64,000 bases of DNA from an uncultured Lachnospiraceae bacterium. GTDB taxonomy: Bacteria; Bacillota; Clostridia; Lachnospirales; Lachnospiraceae. The first letter of the stretch is position 1. Every line of letters starts with the position of its first letter. The notes under the pieces were generated by a model. That model was not told the DNA's origin. It saw only the letters and a list, made by a program, of their open reading frames with translations, and searched no databases. The position numbers and the translations under genes are program-made. The stretch covers positions 1-64,000 of the forward strand of contig CAJUHG010000004.1 in NCBI GenBank assembly GCA_910586005.1. The letters are read 5' to 3'. Shown in pieces: positions 54,686-63,755 of the stretch.

Positions 54686-55048
54686 ATGGCAAAGAATATT
54701 TTAATTTGTGATGATGCAGCGTTTATGAGAATGATGATTAAAGACATTCTAACAAAGAATGGCTACAATATTGCAGGAGAAGCTGAGAATGGACTAAAGG
54801 CAGTAGAAAAGTATAATGAAGTCAAGCCAGATTTAGTATTAATGGATATTACAATGCCAGAAATGGATGGAATTCAGGCATTAAAGCAGATCAAGTCTGT
54901 GGATCCTTCTGCATCTGTTATTATGTGTTCTGCAATGGGGCAACAAGCAATGGTTATTGAAGCAATTCAATCAGGAGCAAAAGATTTTATTGTAAAACCT
55001 TTCCAGGCAGAACGTGTGCTAGAAGCAGTGAAAAAAGTAGTTGGATAA
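54686..55048 (+). CDS. cheY: Chemotaxis response regulator CheY
   Basis: A 120-residue single receiver domain. The acidic pocket is CDD (9-10), the phosphorylated Asp is Asp54 in LMDITMPEMDG, the switch Thr/Ser position is CSAMGQ and the Lys is in DFIVKPF (about 104). The phosphorylated form binds FliM and FliY to change rotation. AAGGAGA lies before the ATG. Its position between fliY and fliO is that of Bacillus cheY. Confidence 0.96.
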   Translation: MAKNILICDDAAFMRMMIKDILTKNGYNIAGEAENGLKAVEKYNEVKPDLVLMDITMPEMDGIQALKQIKSVDPSASVIMCSAMGQQAMVIEAIQSGAKDFIVKPFQAERVLEAVKKVVG

Positions 55049-55049
55049 T

Positions 55050-55430
55050 ATGATTTTACTGAAAATTTCTTCAGGATGGGAAAGTTTTTTTCAGTTAATT
55101 AGTGTATTGTTAATTTTCTTATTTGTACTTGTAATTACTTATGTAGTTACAAGATGGATTGCACAATATCAACAAGGAATTGTTGCAAATAAGAATATAC
55201 AAGTGATTGAAACTTTTAGAATAAATAATAATAAGTTTATTCAGATTATACAAGTTGGAAAGAAATATTTAGCTGTTTCTGTTTGTAAAGATACTATTAA
55301 TGTTTTGACAGAGTTAACAGAGGAACAATTAGTTTGGAAACCTTCTGAAGAAGAAAAAAATAAAATCAATGTAAATCAAAATTTTCAGGAAATATTAGAT
55401 AACCTGAAGAAAAAAATTCCTAGGAAGTAG
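55050..55430 (+). CDS. fliO: Flagellar export protein FliO
   Basis: A short membrane protein (126 residues) that assists FliP assembly. It has one transmembrane helix (about 11-35) and a cytosolic domain (NIQVIETFRINNNKFIQIIQ, GKKYLAVSV). ATG 55050 follows the cheY stop by one base; a TTG at 55041 overlaps cheY. The identification rests on position and the short FliO core. Confidence 0.85.
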   Translation: MILLKISSGWESFFQLISVLLIFLFVLVITYVVTRWIAQYQQGIVANKNIQVIETFRINNNKFIQIIQVGKKYLAVSVCKDTINVLTELTEEQLVWKPSEEEKNKINVNQNFQEILDNLKKKIPRK

Positions 55431-55440
55431 GCAAAGCGTT

Positions 55441-56328
55441 ATGAAAAAGCTAAAAAAAATATATTGCGGGACTTCCTTTGCTTTTGGAATGGTTATGTTG
55501 ATATTAACCTTGTTTTTATGCTTTGAGCAAAGTGTATATGCGACAGAGCCCTCCAATGCCAATGATCAGTTAAAAAATGATACTAGACAAGATGTAAGAA
55601 CATTAAATCCACCTAATACACAGCCAGCGGATGCTGGTACAACCAATGGTGTTTATGTTAGTTGGAATAATGAAGAGGGAAATTTATCTGGAAATATCAA
55701 GATTTTGCTCGTGCTTACTGTAATTTCTTTAGCACCTTCCCTTTTAATTATGCTTACATCTTTTACAAGAATTATTATTGTATTGCATTTTGTAAGGACT
55801 GCTATTGGTACTCAAACTGTCCCGCCTAATCAAGTAATGGTGGGTTTGGCGTTATTTTTAACACTATTTATTATGAATCCTGTATTTTCTGAACTCAATG
55901 AATCTGTAATCAAGCCTTTAGATGCGAATGAGATTAATCAAGAAGAAGCGTTAGAACGGGCAGAAGTACCTATTCGGAGATTTATGTTCAAGGAAATGCA
56001 ACGAAAAGATTTAAAACTTTTCTGTGATATTGCAGATATAGACATGACGGGTATGGATTTAAGTGATCCAGCGACCTTAGATCCTATTCCTATGAATGTA
56101 GTAATTCCTAGTTTTATTATAAGCGAGTTACGAACAGCATTTATTATAGGTTTTCTTATCTATATACCATTTATTGTTATAGATATGGTGGTTGCATCTG
56201 TATTAATGTCAATGGGTATGATGATGTTACCTCCAACTACGATATCCATGCCTTTTAAAGTATTATTGTTTGTGCTTGCAGATGGATGGGATTTAGTGAT
56301 TGGTAGTCTTGTAAAAACATTTTATTGA
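55441..56328 (+). CDS. fliP: Flagellar export gate protein FliP
   Basis: A core pore component of the export gate. The 295-residue protein has a cleavable-type signal (about 1-35, ending YATEP), a variable extracytoplasmic stretch (about 36-85) and the FliP domain: ITLTSFTRIIIVLHFVRTAI-like, GTQTVPPNQVMVGLALFLT, and the C-terminal GMMMLPPTTISMPFKVLLF. The N-terminal extension is longer than in enterics. The ribosome site is poor (GGCAAAGCG). Confidence 0.94.
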   Translation: MKKLKKIYCGTSFAFGMVMLILTLFLCFEQSVYATEPSNANDQLKNDTRQDVRTLNPPNTQPADAGTTNGVYVSWNNEEGNLSGNIKILLVLTVISLAPSLLIMLTSFTRIIIVLHFVRTAIGTQTVPPNQVMVGLALFLTLFIMNPVFSELNESVIKPLDANEINQEEALERAEVPIRRFMFKEMQRKDLKLFCDIADIDMTGMDLSDPATLDPIPMNVVIPSFIISELRTAFIIGFLIYIPFIVIDMVVASVLMSMGMMMLPPTTISMPFKVLLFVLADGWDLVIGSLVKTFY

Positions 56329-56407
56329 TTTCTGCGGTCAATGAGCCAAGCACGGGCAGTTGTGCGCGTATTTGGCGAATGCCGCGAGAGTGTAGAGGTG
56401 AAGGCAG

Positions 56408-56680
56408 ATGATTACGGAAGGGCAGATAATAGATCTTGCTAGGGAAGCATTATTCCTGATTATTAAGGTATCAACACCATTATTGTTGATTTCTTTAATT
56501 ATAGGTTTAATTGTCAGTATTTTTCAAACAGTTACATCTATTCAAGAGCAAACTCTGACTTTTGTGCCTAAAATTATTGCAGTTTTTTTGGGAATGATGT
56601 TAATAGGTGGCTGGATATTGGAAAATTTAACAGGTTTTATAACAGAATTATGGAATAATTTTGGTCTGTATCTGCGTTAG
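56408..56680 (+). CDS. fliQ: Flagellar export gate protein FliQ
   Basis: A 90-residue protein with two hydrophobic helical hairpins, including LISLIIGLIVSIFQTVTSIQ and EQTLTFVPKII, the FliQ signature. It forms part of the FliPQR gate. AAGG lies just before ATG 56408. The 79-bp spacer before it (56329-56407) is about 57% G+C, far above its surroundings. Confidence 0.94.
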   Translation: MITEGQIIDLAREALFLIIKVSTPLLLISLIIGLIVSIFQTVTSIQEQTLTFVPKIIAVFLGMMLIGGWILENLTGFITELWNNFGLYLR

Positions 56681-56691
56681 GTTGAGACAGT

Positions 56692-57474
56692 ATGATAAAC
56701 TATGAGTTTTCATTATATACATTTGAATATTTTCTGATGATATTGGTAAGGATTGCATCATTTGTCTTTATTGCTCCATTTTTCGGAATGAATAACACTC
56801 CAAGCCGAGTGAAAATTGGATTTTCGGTATTTGTTGCATTGATATTATATCAGATGATACTTCCGAAAGAAATGTTAGAATATTCTGGAGTAATCGAATT
56901 TGCTATCATCATTCTGAAGGAAGGAATTACAGGATTGCTCATTGGTTTTGCGGCAAATATTTGTAATTCCATTATTGTATTTTCAGGTAAAATCATAGAT
57001 ATGGAAATTGGTTTAGCAATGGCAAATATTTATGACCCTACTACAAATTCCCAATCAGGTCTTACAGGTACTATGTATAATTATTTAATTATGTTGCTTT
57101 TAATGGCCACAGATATGCATCATTATATTTTAAGGGCACTGATTGATACGTATCAGATTATTCCTATCAACGGTACAGTTTTTAATTGGCAACATATTAT
57201 GGGAACTATGACCATGTATATTTCAGATTTAATGATTATTGGTTTTCGTATTGTTTTGCCTATTTTTGCTAGTAGTATGATTTTAAATTGTATTTTAGGA
57301 ATTATGGCAAAAGTTGCACCACAGATGAATATGTTTGCAGTGGGAGTACAACTTAAGATTTTATTAGGTGTTTCTATTATGTTTGTGACAATTATGTTGC
57401 TTCCAGATATTTCAAATTTTATTTTTAATGAAATGAAGCGGATGATAGTTTCTGTGATTGAAGGAATGTATTAA
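56692..57474 (+). CDS. fliR: Flagellar export gate protein FliR
   Basis: A 260-residue gate protein with about six transmembrane segments. The conserved FGMNNTPSRVKIGFSVFVAL, KEGITGLLIGFAANI and the amphipathic GLAMANIYDPTTNSQSGLTG are visible. The start ATG 56692 is 11 bp after fliQ. It overlaps the open frame upstream of flhB. Confidence 0.94.
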   Translation: MINYEFSLYTFEYFLMILVRIASFVFIAPFFGMNNTPSRVKIGFSVFVALILYQMILPKEMLEYSGVIEFAIIILKEGITGLLIGFAANICNSIIVFSGKIIDMEIGLAMANIYDPTTNSQSGLTGTMYNYLIMLLLMATDMHHYILRALIDTYQIIPINGTVFNWQHIMGTMTMYISDLMIIGFRIVLPIFASSMILNCILGIMAKVAPQMNMFAVGVQLKILLGVSIMFVTIMLLPDISNFIFNEMKRMIVSVIEGMY

Positions 57475-57475
57475 A

Positions 57476-58669
57476 GTGAGAGAAAAACCATATTATTTTA
57501 TGGAATATAATCATTTGAATGATGTATCTTCGTCTCATGTAATGGGAGGAAAATCATATTACTTTATGGAATATAATTTACAATGGTTTGCAAAAGATGG
57601 AAATGGTGGTGAGAAGACAGAGCCAGCTACTGCAAAAAAGCTGCAAGAAGCTAGAAATGAAGGGCAAGTAGCAAAAAGTCAGGAGTTAAACAGTGCTTTA
57701 AGTCTAATTGCATTATTTCTGATATTGAAATTATTTATTTCCTATATTGGAGAAAATTTATTTGGAACCTTTTCAATAATTTATAATAAAATTCCAGATA
57801 TTATTAATGAAAGTATTGGTGGTATGTCAATACAATCTGCTTCTATCTTAATTAATAACGCAATGGGAATTATTTTAAGAACAGTGGCTCCAGTATTTAT
57901 CATAGGTTTTTGTATTGCTTTGTTAGGCAATATTATACAAATAAAATGGAAAGTAACAACAAAGCCTATGAAGCCAAAATTTAGCAAATTGAATCCTTTA
58001 AATGGATTTAAACGAATAGTTTCCAAAGATTCCTTGTTTGAATTGGCAAAATCCATTGCGAAAGTAGTGTTAATTATATATGTAGCTTATACTTCTATCA
58101 AAGATCATCAAAATGATCTCTTCTTAGTATATAATATTCCTTTATTTCAGGTAGTATTGTTAGTGGGAAGTATTGTAATAGATGCAGGTATGAAGATTAG
58201 TTTTGTTTACTTGATATTAGGAATAGCAGATTGGTTTTACCAAAAGCACAAGTTTAAAGAAGACATGAAGATGACGAAGCAGGAAGTAAAAGATGAATAT
58301 AAGAATACAGAAGGAAATCCTGAGATTAAGGGGCGTCAGCGTTCTAAAATGCGAGAAGCTTCTCAACGCCGTATGATGCAGAATCTTCCGAATGCGGATG
58401 TGGTTATCACTAATCCAACACATTATGCGGTAGCAATTAAATATGATGCTAATCAGTATGCTGCACCAATTGTTGTGGCAAAAGGAGAAGATTACCTTGC
58501 CATGAGAATTAAAGAAGCTGCAAAAGAACATCAAATAGAAATTGTAGAAAATAAACCTTTAGCTCGGATGCTTTATGCAAATGTAGATGTTGGGGAAGAA
58601 GTTCCACCTGAATTGTATCAAGCAGTAGCAGAGGTATTAGCTTTTGTTTATAGTCTAAAAAATAAATAA
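57476..58669 (+). CDS. flhB: Flagellar export switch protein FlhB
   Basis: Controls substrate specificity by self-cleavage. About 397 residues from GTG 57476 (AAGGAA 9 nt upstream), with four transmembrane helices and the cytosolic autocleavage motif NPTHYAVAIKY (Asn about 313). The usual FlhB start (QWFAKDGNGGEKTEPATAKK) lies about 40 residues in; the extension repeats YYFMEYN twice, encoded by an imperfect 26-bp direct repeat. ATG 57500 or ATG 57566 are alternative starts without good ribosome sites. Confidence 0.93.
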   Translation: MREKPYYFMEYNHLNDVSSSHVMGGKSYYFMEYNLQWFAKDGNGGEKTEPATAKKLQEARNEGQVAKSQELNSALSLIALFLILKLFISYIGENLFGTFSIIYNKIPDIINESIGGMSIQSASILINNAMGIILRTVAPVFIIGFCIALLGNIIQIKWKVTTKPMKPKFSKLNPLNGFKRIVSKDSLFELAKSIAKVVLIIYVAYTSIKDHQNDLFLVYNIPLFQVVLLVGSIVIDAGMKISFVYLILGIADWFYQKHKFKEDMKMTKQEVKDEYKNTEGNPEIKGRQRSKMREASQRRMMQNLPNADVVITNPTHYAVAIKYDANQYAAPIVVAKGEDYLAMRIKEAAKEHQIEIVENKPLARMLYANVDVGEEVPPELYQAVAEVLAFVYSLKNK

Positions 58670-58681
58670 TTGTGTATTATG

Positions 58682-58709
58682 CAAGAATTTAACAGTATTC
58701 TTGTTTTGT
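58682..58709 (+). terminator. Intrinsic terminator after flhB
   Basis: CAAGAAT (58682-58688) and ATTCTTG (58697-58703) form a 7-bp stem followed by TTTTGT. It ends 13 bp past flhB and directly precedes a new promoter. Confidence 0.6.
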
Positions 58710-58732
58710 ATAAGGAATATATGTCAATCTTA

Positions 58733-58762
58733 TTGACAAAAAAATTTCTTATCTAATATAAT
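58733..58762 (+). promoter_or_regulatory. Strong internal promoter before flhA
   Basis: Consensus TTGACA (58733-58738) and TATAAT (58757-58762) with an 18-nt spacer lie 76 nt upstream of flhA, a housekeeping-type promoter for the flhA-flhF-flhG-pilZ-cheB part. Confidence 0.8.
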
Positions 58763-58837
58763 TGTAACTGGTGGAATATATCCATACAGTTGCAGAAGAT
58801 AAATTGAAATAGATAGAGACGAAAGGAGAAAAACAGC

Positions 58838-60874
58838 ATGAAGAAGGCAGATATGGGAATTGCGCTGTATTTACTTGCAGCAATTATATTCTTTATTGTT
58901 CCAATTCCTTCTATTTTATTGGACATCATGCTGGCATTTAATATATCCATAGCATTGGTGATATTGATGAATGCCTTATTTGTAAAAGAAGTGCTGGATA
59001 TGTCCTTTTTTCCAACTCTGCTTTTGTTTACCACAATTTTCCGTATATCATTAAATGTTTCTTCTACACGTTTAATATTAAATACAGGAGACCCTGGTAA
59101 TGTGGTTCGTACCTTTGGACAATTTGTAGGTGGAAACGATTTAATCATTGGTGCCATTATCTTTGTGGTTATGATTTTAATTCAGCTTATTGTTATAAAC
59201 AAAGGTTCTGAACGTGTATCAGAAGTAACTGCAAGATTTACACTGGATGCCATGCCTGGTAAACAGATGGCAATTGATGCAGACTTAAATACAGGTGTTA
59301 TTAGTGAAAAACAAGCAAGAGAACGGCGTGATAAGATACAACAGGAATCTAGTTTTTTTGGTGCTATGGATGGTGCTACAAAGTATGTAAAAGGAGATGC
59401 AACTGTTGGTATTGTAGTTACTCTTATTAACTTAATTGGTGGAATTGCTATGGGAATGACTCGTCAAGGAATGGCAATTGGAGATGCGTTGGGCCAATAT
59501 GGAATTCTTACCATTGGTGATGGATTGGTCAGTCAGATACCTTCTTTGCTTATTTCTTTGGCAACTGGTATTTTGGTAACAAAGGCATCTAAAGAAGCTG
59601 ATTTTGGAGATACTTTAGTTCGCCAGTTGTTTGGCATTCCTAAAGTATTATATATTGTAGGTGCAGTAATGATTTTCTTGGGATTAACAACACCTTTGGA
59701 TGCAAGACTATTTATTCCATTAGGAATTGCTTTTATGGTTGCAGGTAGAAGTGTAGATACTAGTCTTGGAATAGAAGCAATAGAAGAAGAAGTAGATACA
59801 GCAGAAGAACAGGCAGAAGAAATTCGTCGACCAGAAAATGTAGTTTCCCTTTTACAGGTGGACCCAATTGAATTGGAATTTGGTTATGGAATTATTCCTC
59901 TTGCTGATGTAAATCAAGGAGGAGACCTCTTAGATCGTGTGGTTATGATTCGAAGACAAATTGCGTTGGAACTTGGTACAGTAGTACCAATTATCCGTCT
60001 TAGAGATAATATTCAGTTAAATCCCAACCAATATATTATTAAAATTAAAGGAATACAAGTAACAGAAGGTGAGATTTTGTTTGACCATTATATGGCAATG
60101 AATCCAGGATTTGTAGAAGAAGAAATTTCTGGTATAGAAACTTTTGAACCATCCTTTCATTTGCCAGCACTTTGGATTACAGAAGGTCAAAGAGAGCGTG
60201 CAGAGAGCTTAGGTTATACCGTTGTAGATCCACCTTCCATTATAGCAACACATTTGACAGAAGTTATCAGAACACATATTGATGAGTTACTGTCTAGACA
60301 AGATGTACAAAATCTTGTTAATAATATTAGAGAAAGCAATCCAACTTTAGTAGACGATTTAATACCAAAATTACTAGGAATTGGAGAAATTCAAAAAGTA
60401 TTACAGAATTTGCTACGTGAGGGAATTTCTATTAGAGATTTGCTTTCTATTTTTGAGACACTTGCAGATCATGCAGCAGTAACTCGTGATACAGATGTAC
60501 TGACAGAATATGCAAGACAAAGTTTAAAACGAGCAATTTCTAGTAAATATTTCCCTGCAAATGAGGTGACAAGTGTAATTACCTTAGATCCTAAAGTAGA
60601 ACAAGATATTATGGGTTCTGTAAAACAGACAGAACAAGGCGCTTACTTAACTTTAGATCCAGAGAAAACAAAAGCAATTATGGCATCTTTGGAAGCAGAA
60701 ATTGCAAAATTAGAGAATCTTGGAAAGAATGCGATTATTATTACATCGCCTATTGTGCGTATGTATTTTAAGAAATTAACAGAAGATTACTTTAGAGATT
60801 TAATTGTTGTTTCTTATAATGAAGTAGAATCTAATATAGAATTACAATCAGTAGGGATGGTGAGCCTTTCATGA
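58838..60874 (+). CDS. flhA: Flagellar export gate protein FlhA
   Basis: The large export-gate protein that docks substrates and chaperones. The 678-residue protein has an N-terminal half with about eight helices (1-320), including the FHIPEP-type segment TARFTLDAMPGKQMAIDADL (about 131-150), and a cytosolic C-terminal domain (about 340-678). GAAAGGAG lies before ATG 58838. It overlaps flhF by 4 bp (ATGA). Confidence 0.97.
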   Translation: MKKADMGIALYLLAAIIFFIVPIPSILLDIMLAFNISIALVILMNALFVKEVLDMSFFPTLLLFTTIFRISLNVSSTRLILNTGDPGNVVRTFGQFVGGNDLIIGAIIFVVMILIQLIVINKGSERVSEVTARFTLDAMPGKQMAIDADLNTGVISEKQARERRDKIQQESSFFGAMDGATKYVKGDATVGIVVTLINLIGGIAMGMTRQGMAIGDALGQYGILTIGDGLVSQIPSLLISLATGILVTKASKEADFGDTLVRQLFGIPKVLYIVGAVMIFLGLTTPLDARLFIPLGIAFMVAGRSVDTSLGIEAIEEEVDTAEEQAEEIRRPENVVSLLQVDPIELEFGYGIIPLADVNQGGDLLDRVVMIRRQIALELGTVVPIIRLRDNIQLNPNQYIIKIKGIQVTEGEILFDHYMAMNPGFVEEEISGIETFEPSFHLPALWITEGQRERAESLGYTVVDPPSIIATHLTEVIRTHIDELLSRQDVQNLVNNIRESNPTLVDDLIPKLLGIGEIQKVLQNLLREGISIRDLLSIFETLADHAAVTRDTDVLTEYARQSLKRAISSKYFPANEVTSVITLDPKVEQDIMGSVKQTEQGAYLTLDPEKTKAIMASLEAEIAKLENLGKNAIIITSPIVRMYFKKLTEDYFRDLIVVSYNEVESNIELQSVGMVSLS

Positions 60875-62115
60875 CAATAAAGAAATTTCAAGGAAAAACC
60901 GAAGAAGAAGCCACTGCAAAGGCAAAAGAAGAATTTGGACCGCAGACAGTAATTATGAATGTAAAGGAGATAAAACCAAAAGGGTTTTTTCGTTCTTTTC
61001 GAAGCTCTACGTATGAAGTGACGGCAGCAATTGAAGAGAACGAGACAACAACAAAAGGATATTCCTCTTTGCCTCAAATTGGAAATATTAATGTGACAGC
61101 AGATGAACCAATTTCTATCCCAAAGCCTGAACCAGTAAAGGAGAAACTTGGAACGATAGGAAATCCTTGGGGAACTCCTATGAATCCAGTTGATTTAAAA
61201 GAAAAGAAAAAAGAAAATAATTTGGAAGAGAAGCTAGAAACGCTTCAATCTTTATTAGAAAAAAAATTGGTACCACAAGAACATAGAGAAGAAGTTCTTC
61301 CTCAAGAGGTACCTATGGATGAAAATCTTAAGTTTATTAAAATGATTTATGGTATTTTATTAGAAAATGAAGTGGATGAAAAATATGTAAATCAGATTAT
61401 GGATGAAGTTGAAACGGTGATGAAAGGGGGAGCAAGTGTAGATCTCATTTTATCTAGTATTTATCAAAAAATGATTTTAAAATTTGGTCAGCCTCAACCG
61501 ATTGAATTAACGGAGAAAAAGCCCAAAGTAGTCTTTTTTATAGGACCTACCGGTGTAGGAAAAACAACTACAATTGCAAAAATTGCTTCTCGTTTTAAGG
61601 TGGAAAAAGGGAAAAAAGTAGCACTCTTTACAGCAGATACTTACCGTATAGCAGCAGCAGAACAACTTCGTACCTATGCAAATATTTTAGATACACCATT
61701 AAATATTATTTATTCTCCACAAGAATTAAAAGAAGAATTAAAAAAATTAGAAGATTATGATTTGGTTCTTGTGGATACCTCTGGTTTTTCACATAAAAAT
61801 GAAGAACAAAGAGATGAAACGAAAGAATTGATTAATAAAGTACCAAAAGAATATGAAAAAGAGGTATATCTTGTGTTGAGTGCTACCACAAAATATAGGG
61901 ATTTGATAGAGATTGCAAATATGTATAAAGAACACTTTCAGTTTCGGATGATTTTTACAAAATTAGATGAAACTAGTTGTCTTGGAAATATTTTGAATAT
62001 GAAGTTGTATACAGGTGCAGATTTATCTTATCTTACTTCAGGGCAAAATGTTCCAGATGATATTGAACTTTTTAATACACAGAAAATTGTCAAACTTTTG
62101 CTTGGAGGAAAATAA
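60871..62115 (+). CDS. flhF: SRP-like GTPase FlhF
   Basis: Sets flagellar position and number. The 414-residue protein has an N-terminal basic/variable domain (1-110), an N domain and a G domain with GPTGVGKTTTIAKIA (about 230-244), FTADTYRIAAAEQL, DTSG (Walker B) and TKLDE. The switch is regulated by FlhG, encoded next. Translation is coupled to flhA by an ATGA overlap. Confidence 0.96.
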   Translation: MTIKKFQGKTEEEATAKAKEEFGPQTVIMNVKEIKPKGFFRSFRSSTYEVTAAIEENETTTKGYSSLPQIGNINVTADEPISIPKPEPVKEKLGTIGNPWGTPMNPVDLKEKKKENNLEEKLETLQSLLEKKLVPQEHREEVLPQEVPMDENLKFIKMIYGILLENEVDEKYVNQIMDEVETVMKGGASVDLILSSIYQKMILKFGQPQPIELTEKKPKVVFFIGPTGVGKTTTIAKIASRFKVEKGKKVALFTADTYRIAAAEQLRTYANILDTPLNIIYSPQELKEELKKLEDYDLVLVDTSGFSHKNEEQRDETKELINKVPKEYEKEVYLVLSATTKYRDLIEIANMYKEHFQFRMIFTKLDETSCLGNILNMKLYTGADLSYLTSGQNVPDDIELFNTQKIVKLLLGGK

Positions 62116-62117
62116 TT

Positions 62118-62996
62118 ATGGACCAGGCAGAGAAATTAAGAAATATTGTAAAAAAAAATCAACAACTTACTACTTCTAAGGCACGAGTTTTTACAGTTAC
62201 CAGTGGAAAAGGTGGTGTTGGGAAGTCAAATACAGTTGTAAATCTTGCAATTCAAATGCAAAAACGAGGCAAAAAAGTTGTTATTTTTGATGCAGATATA
62301 GGACTTGCAAATGTGGAAATTATGTTTGGAGCAATTCCAAAATATAATTTAAGTGATTTAATTTATCGCGGAAAAAGTCTAAAAGAAATTATTACGCCTG
62401 GGCCACTTGGAATAGGATTTATATCTGGAGGTTCTGGTATTACAGGTGTAAATAATTTAACAAAGGACCAGTTAAAATTACTAATAAATAATTTATCTGA
62501 ATTGGATACGCTTGCGGATATTGTGATTATAGACACTGGTGCTGGAGTTACAGATCAGGTTATGGATTTTGTTATGGCAAGTCCTGAGATACTTTTAGTT
62601 GCAACTTATGAGCCAAGTTCTTTAACAGATGCATATTCTTTATTGAAAGCCTTACATTGGAATCCAGACTTTCGACGAACACAAACTAAGATAAAAGTAA
62701 TTGCTAATCGAGTAATGTCAGAAGAAGAAGGGCGAGGAATTTATGAAAAATTAAATGCTGTAGTAGGAAAATTTTTAGATGGTAATCTGGAATATTTAGG
62801 AATGGTTCCACAGGATATTTCCTTAGAAAAGGCTGTGCGTCAACAACAGCCAGTCAGCATTTTATATCCAGAGGCAAAATCTGCAAGAGCATTTGAAGCT
62901 ATTACTGCAAATTTATTTCAAGAAACTAAAAATACATTACAAGAAAAGAGGGGAATTGTGCAATTGCTTTCACGTTTTATTTATAAAAGAAATTAA
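62118..62996 (+). CDS. flhG: MinD-like ATPase FlhG
   Basis: Limits flagellar number and stimulates FlhF. The 292-residue ParA/MinD ATPase has the deviant Walker A SGKGGVGKSNTVVNLA (about 28-43), FDADIGLANVEIMFG and Walker B IVIIDTGAGV. The N-terminal DQAEKLRNIV helix resembles the FlhF-activating DQAxxLR motif. It starts 2 bp after flhF. Confidence 0.96.
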   Translation: MDQAEKLRNIVKKNQQLTTSKARVFTVTSGKGGVGKSNTVVNLAIQMQKRGKKVVIFDADIGLANVEIMFGAIPKYNLSDLIYRGKSLKEIITPGPLGIGFISGGSGITGVNNLTKDQLKLLINNLSELDTLADIVIIDTGAGVTDQVMDFVMASPEILLVATYEPSSLTDAYSLLKALHWNPDFRRTQTKIKVIANRVMSEEEGRGIYEKLNAVVGKFLDGNLEYLGMVPQDISLEKAVRQQQPVSILYPEAKSARAFEAITANLFQETKNTLQEKRGIVQLLSRFIYKRN

Positions 62997-63010
62997 GACA
63001 GAGGTGCATC

Positions 63011-63751
63011 ATGGATTCTAACATTGTTCATCCAGGAGATAGAATTGAAATTAGGATTCTAAGACAAGTGGAAAAATGTAAGAAAGTAGGAGAACAGCCT
63101 CCAGTATATTATAGTAAGGTTCAAAACATACAAAAAGATGGTTTGATAGAGGCAATAATGCCTACAGAAAATGAAAAAAACGTCTCTTTTCCGACAGGCA
63201 TTCGATTTGAGTTTGTGTTTTTTACTGCAAATGGTATCTACCGTTGTGTAGCATATATTAAGGATCAATATGTAAAAGAAAATATATATTTGATTTTAGT
63301 AGATCCCAAAACTCCTCTTGAAAAATTTCGACAACGTGAATATTATCGATTTGAATGTGTAATGGATATGCAATATATGTTTATTACAGAAGAAGAAGCT
63401 GCAATGGAAGAAATTTCAGTTTTGAAAGAACATCATAAATTGAAATATCCAAAAGATTTTTTTAAAGAGGCAGTTGCAGTAGAGTTAAGTGGAGGCGACC
63501 TTCGCTTTATTGCATATGAAGCAACTGAAAAAGGAAATTATCTAATTATTATCTTACGGTTGGAAAATGAAAGTATGGATAATCTTTTAGAGATTGTGGG
63601 AAAAGTGATGCTTTGTCAAAAAATAAAAACAGTTTCGAGAGAAATAAAATATGAGTATCGTGTCAATTTTTTATTTAAAAATCAAACAAAACGAGAACTA
63701 ATTATTAAGTATATTTTTGAACAAGAACGGAGAAGCAGGCAAAAGGGATGA
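63011..63751 (+). CDS. PilZ-domain protein (YcgR/DgrA-like flagellar brake)
   Basis: A 246-residue protein with an N-terminal YcgR-type domain (about 1-100: VHPGDRIEIRI, FEFVFFTANGIYRCVAYI) and a C-terminal PilZ domain. The cyclic di-GMP signature RxxxR appears as RQREYYRFEC (about 111-120), and the later D/NxSxxG reads ELSGGDLRF, so the Asp/Asn of the second motif is replaced. It probably slows the motor when cyclic di-GMP is high. Gene position before cheB supports a motility role. Confidence 0.85.
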   Translation: MDSNIVHPGDRIEIRILRQVEKCKKVGEQPPVYYSKVQNIQKDGLIEAIMPTENEKNVSFPTGIRFEFVFFTANGIYRCVAYIKDQYVKENIYLILVDPKTPLEKFRQREYYRFECVMDMQYMFITEEEAAMEEISVLKEHHKLKYPKDFFKEAVAVELSGGDLRFIAYEATEKGNYLIIILRLENESMDNLLEIVGKVMLCQKIKTVSREIKYEYRVNFLFKNQTKRELIIKYIFEQERRSRQKG

Positions 63752-63755
63752 TATG

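Noticed and set aside
56341..56442. 33-codon ORF in the fliP-fliQ spacer
   Set aside because: It has no ribosome site and overlaps the fliQ start in another frame; only the base composition is unusual.
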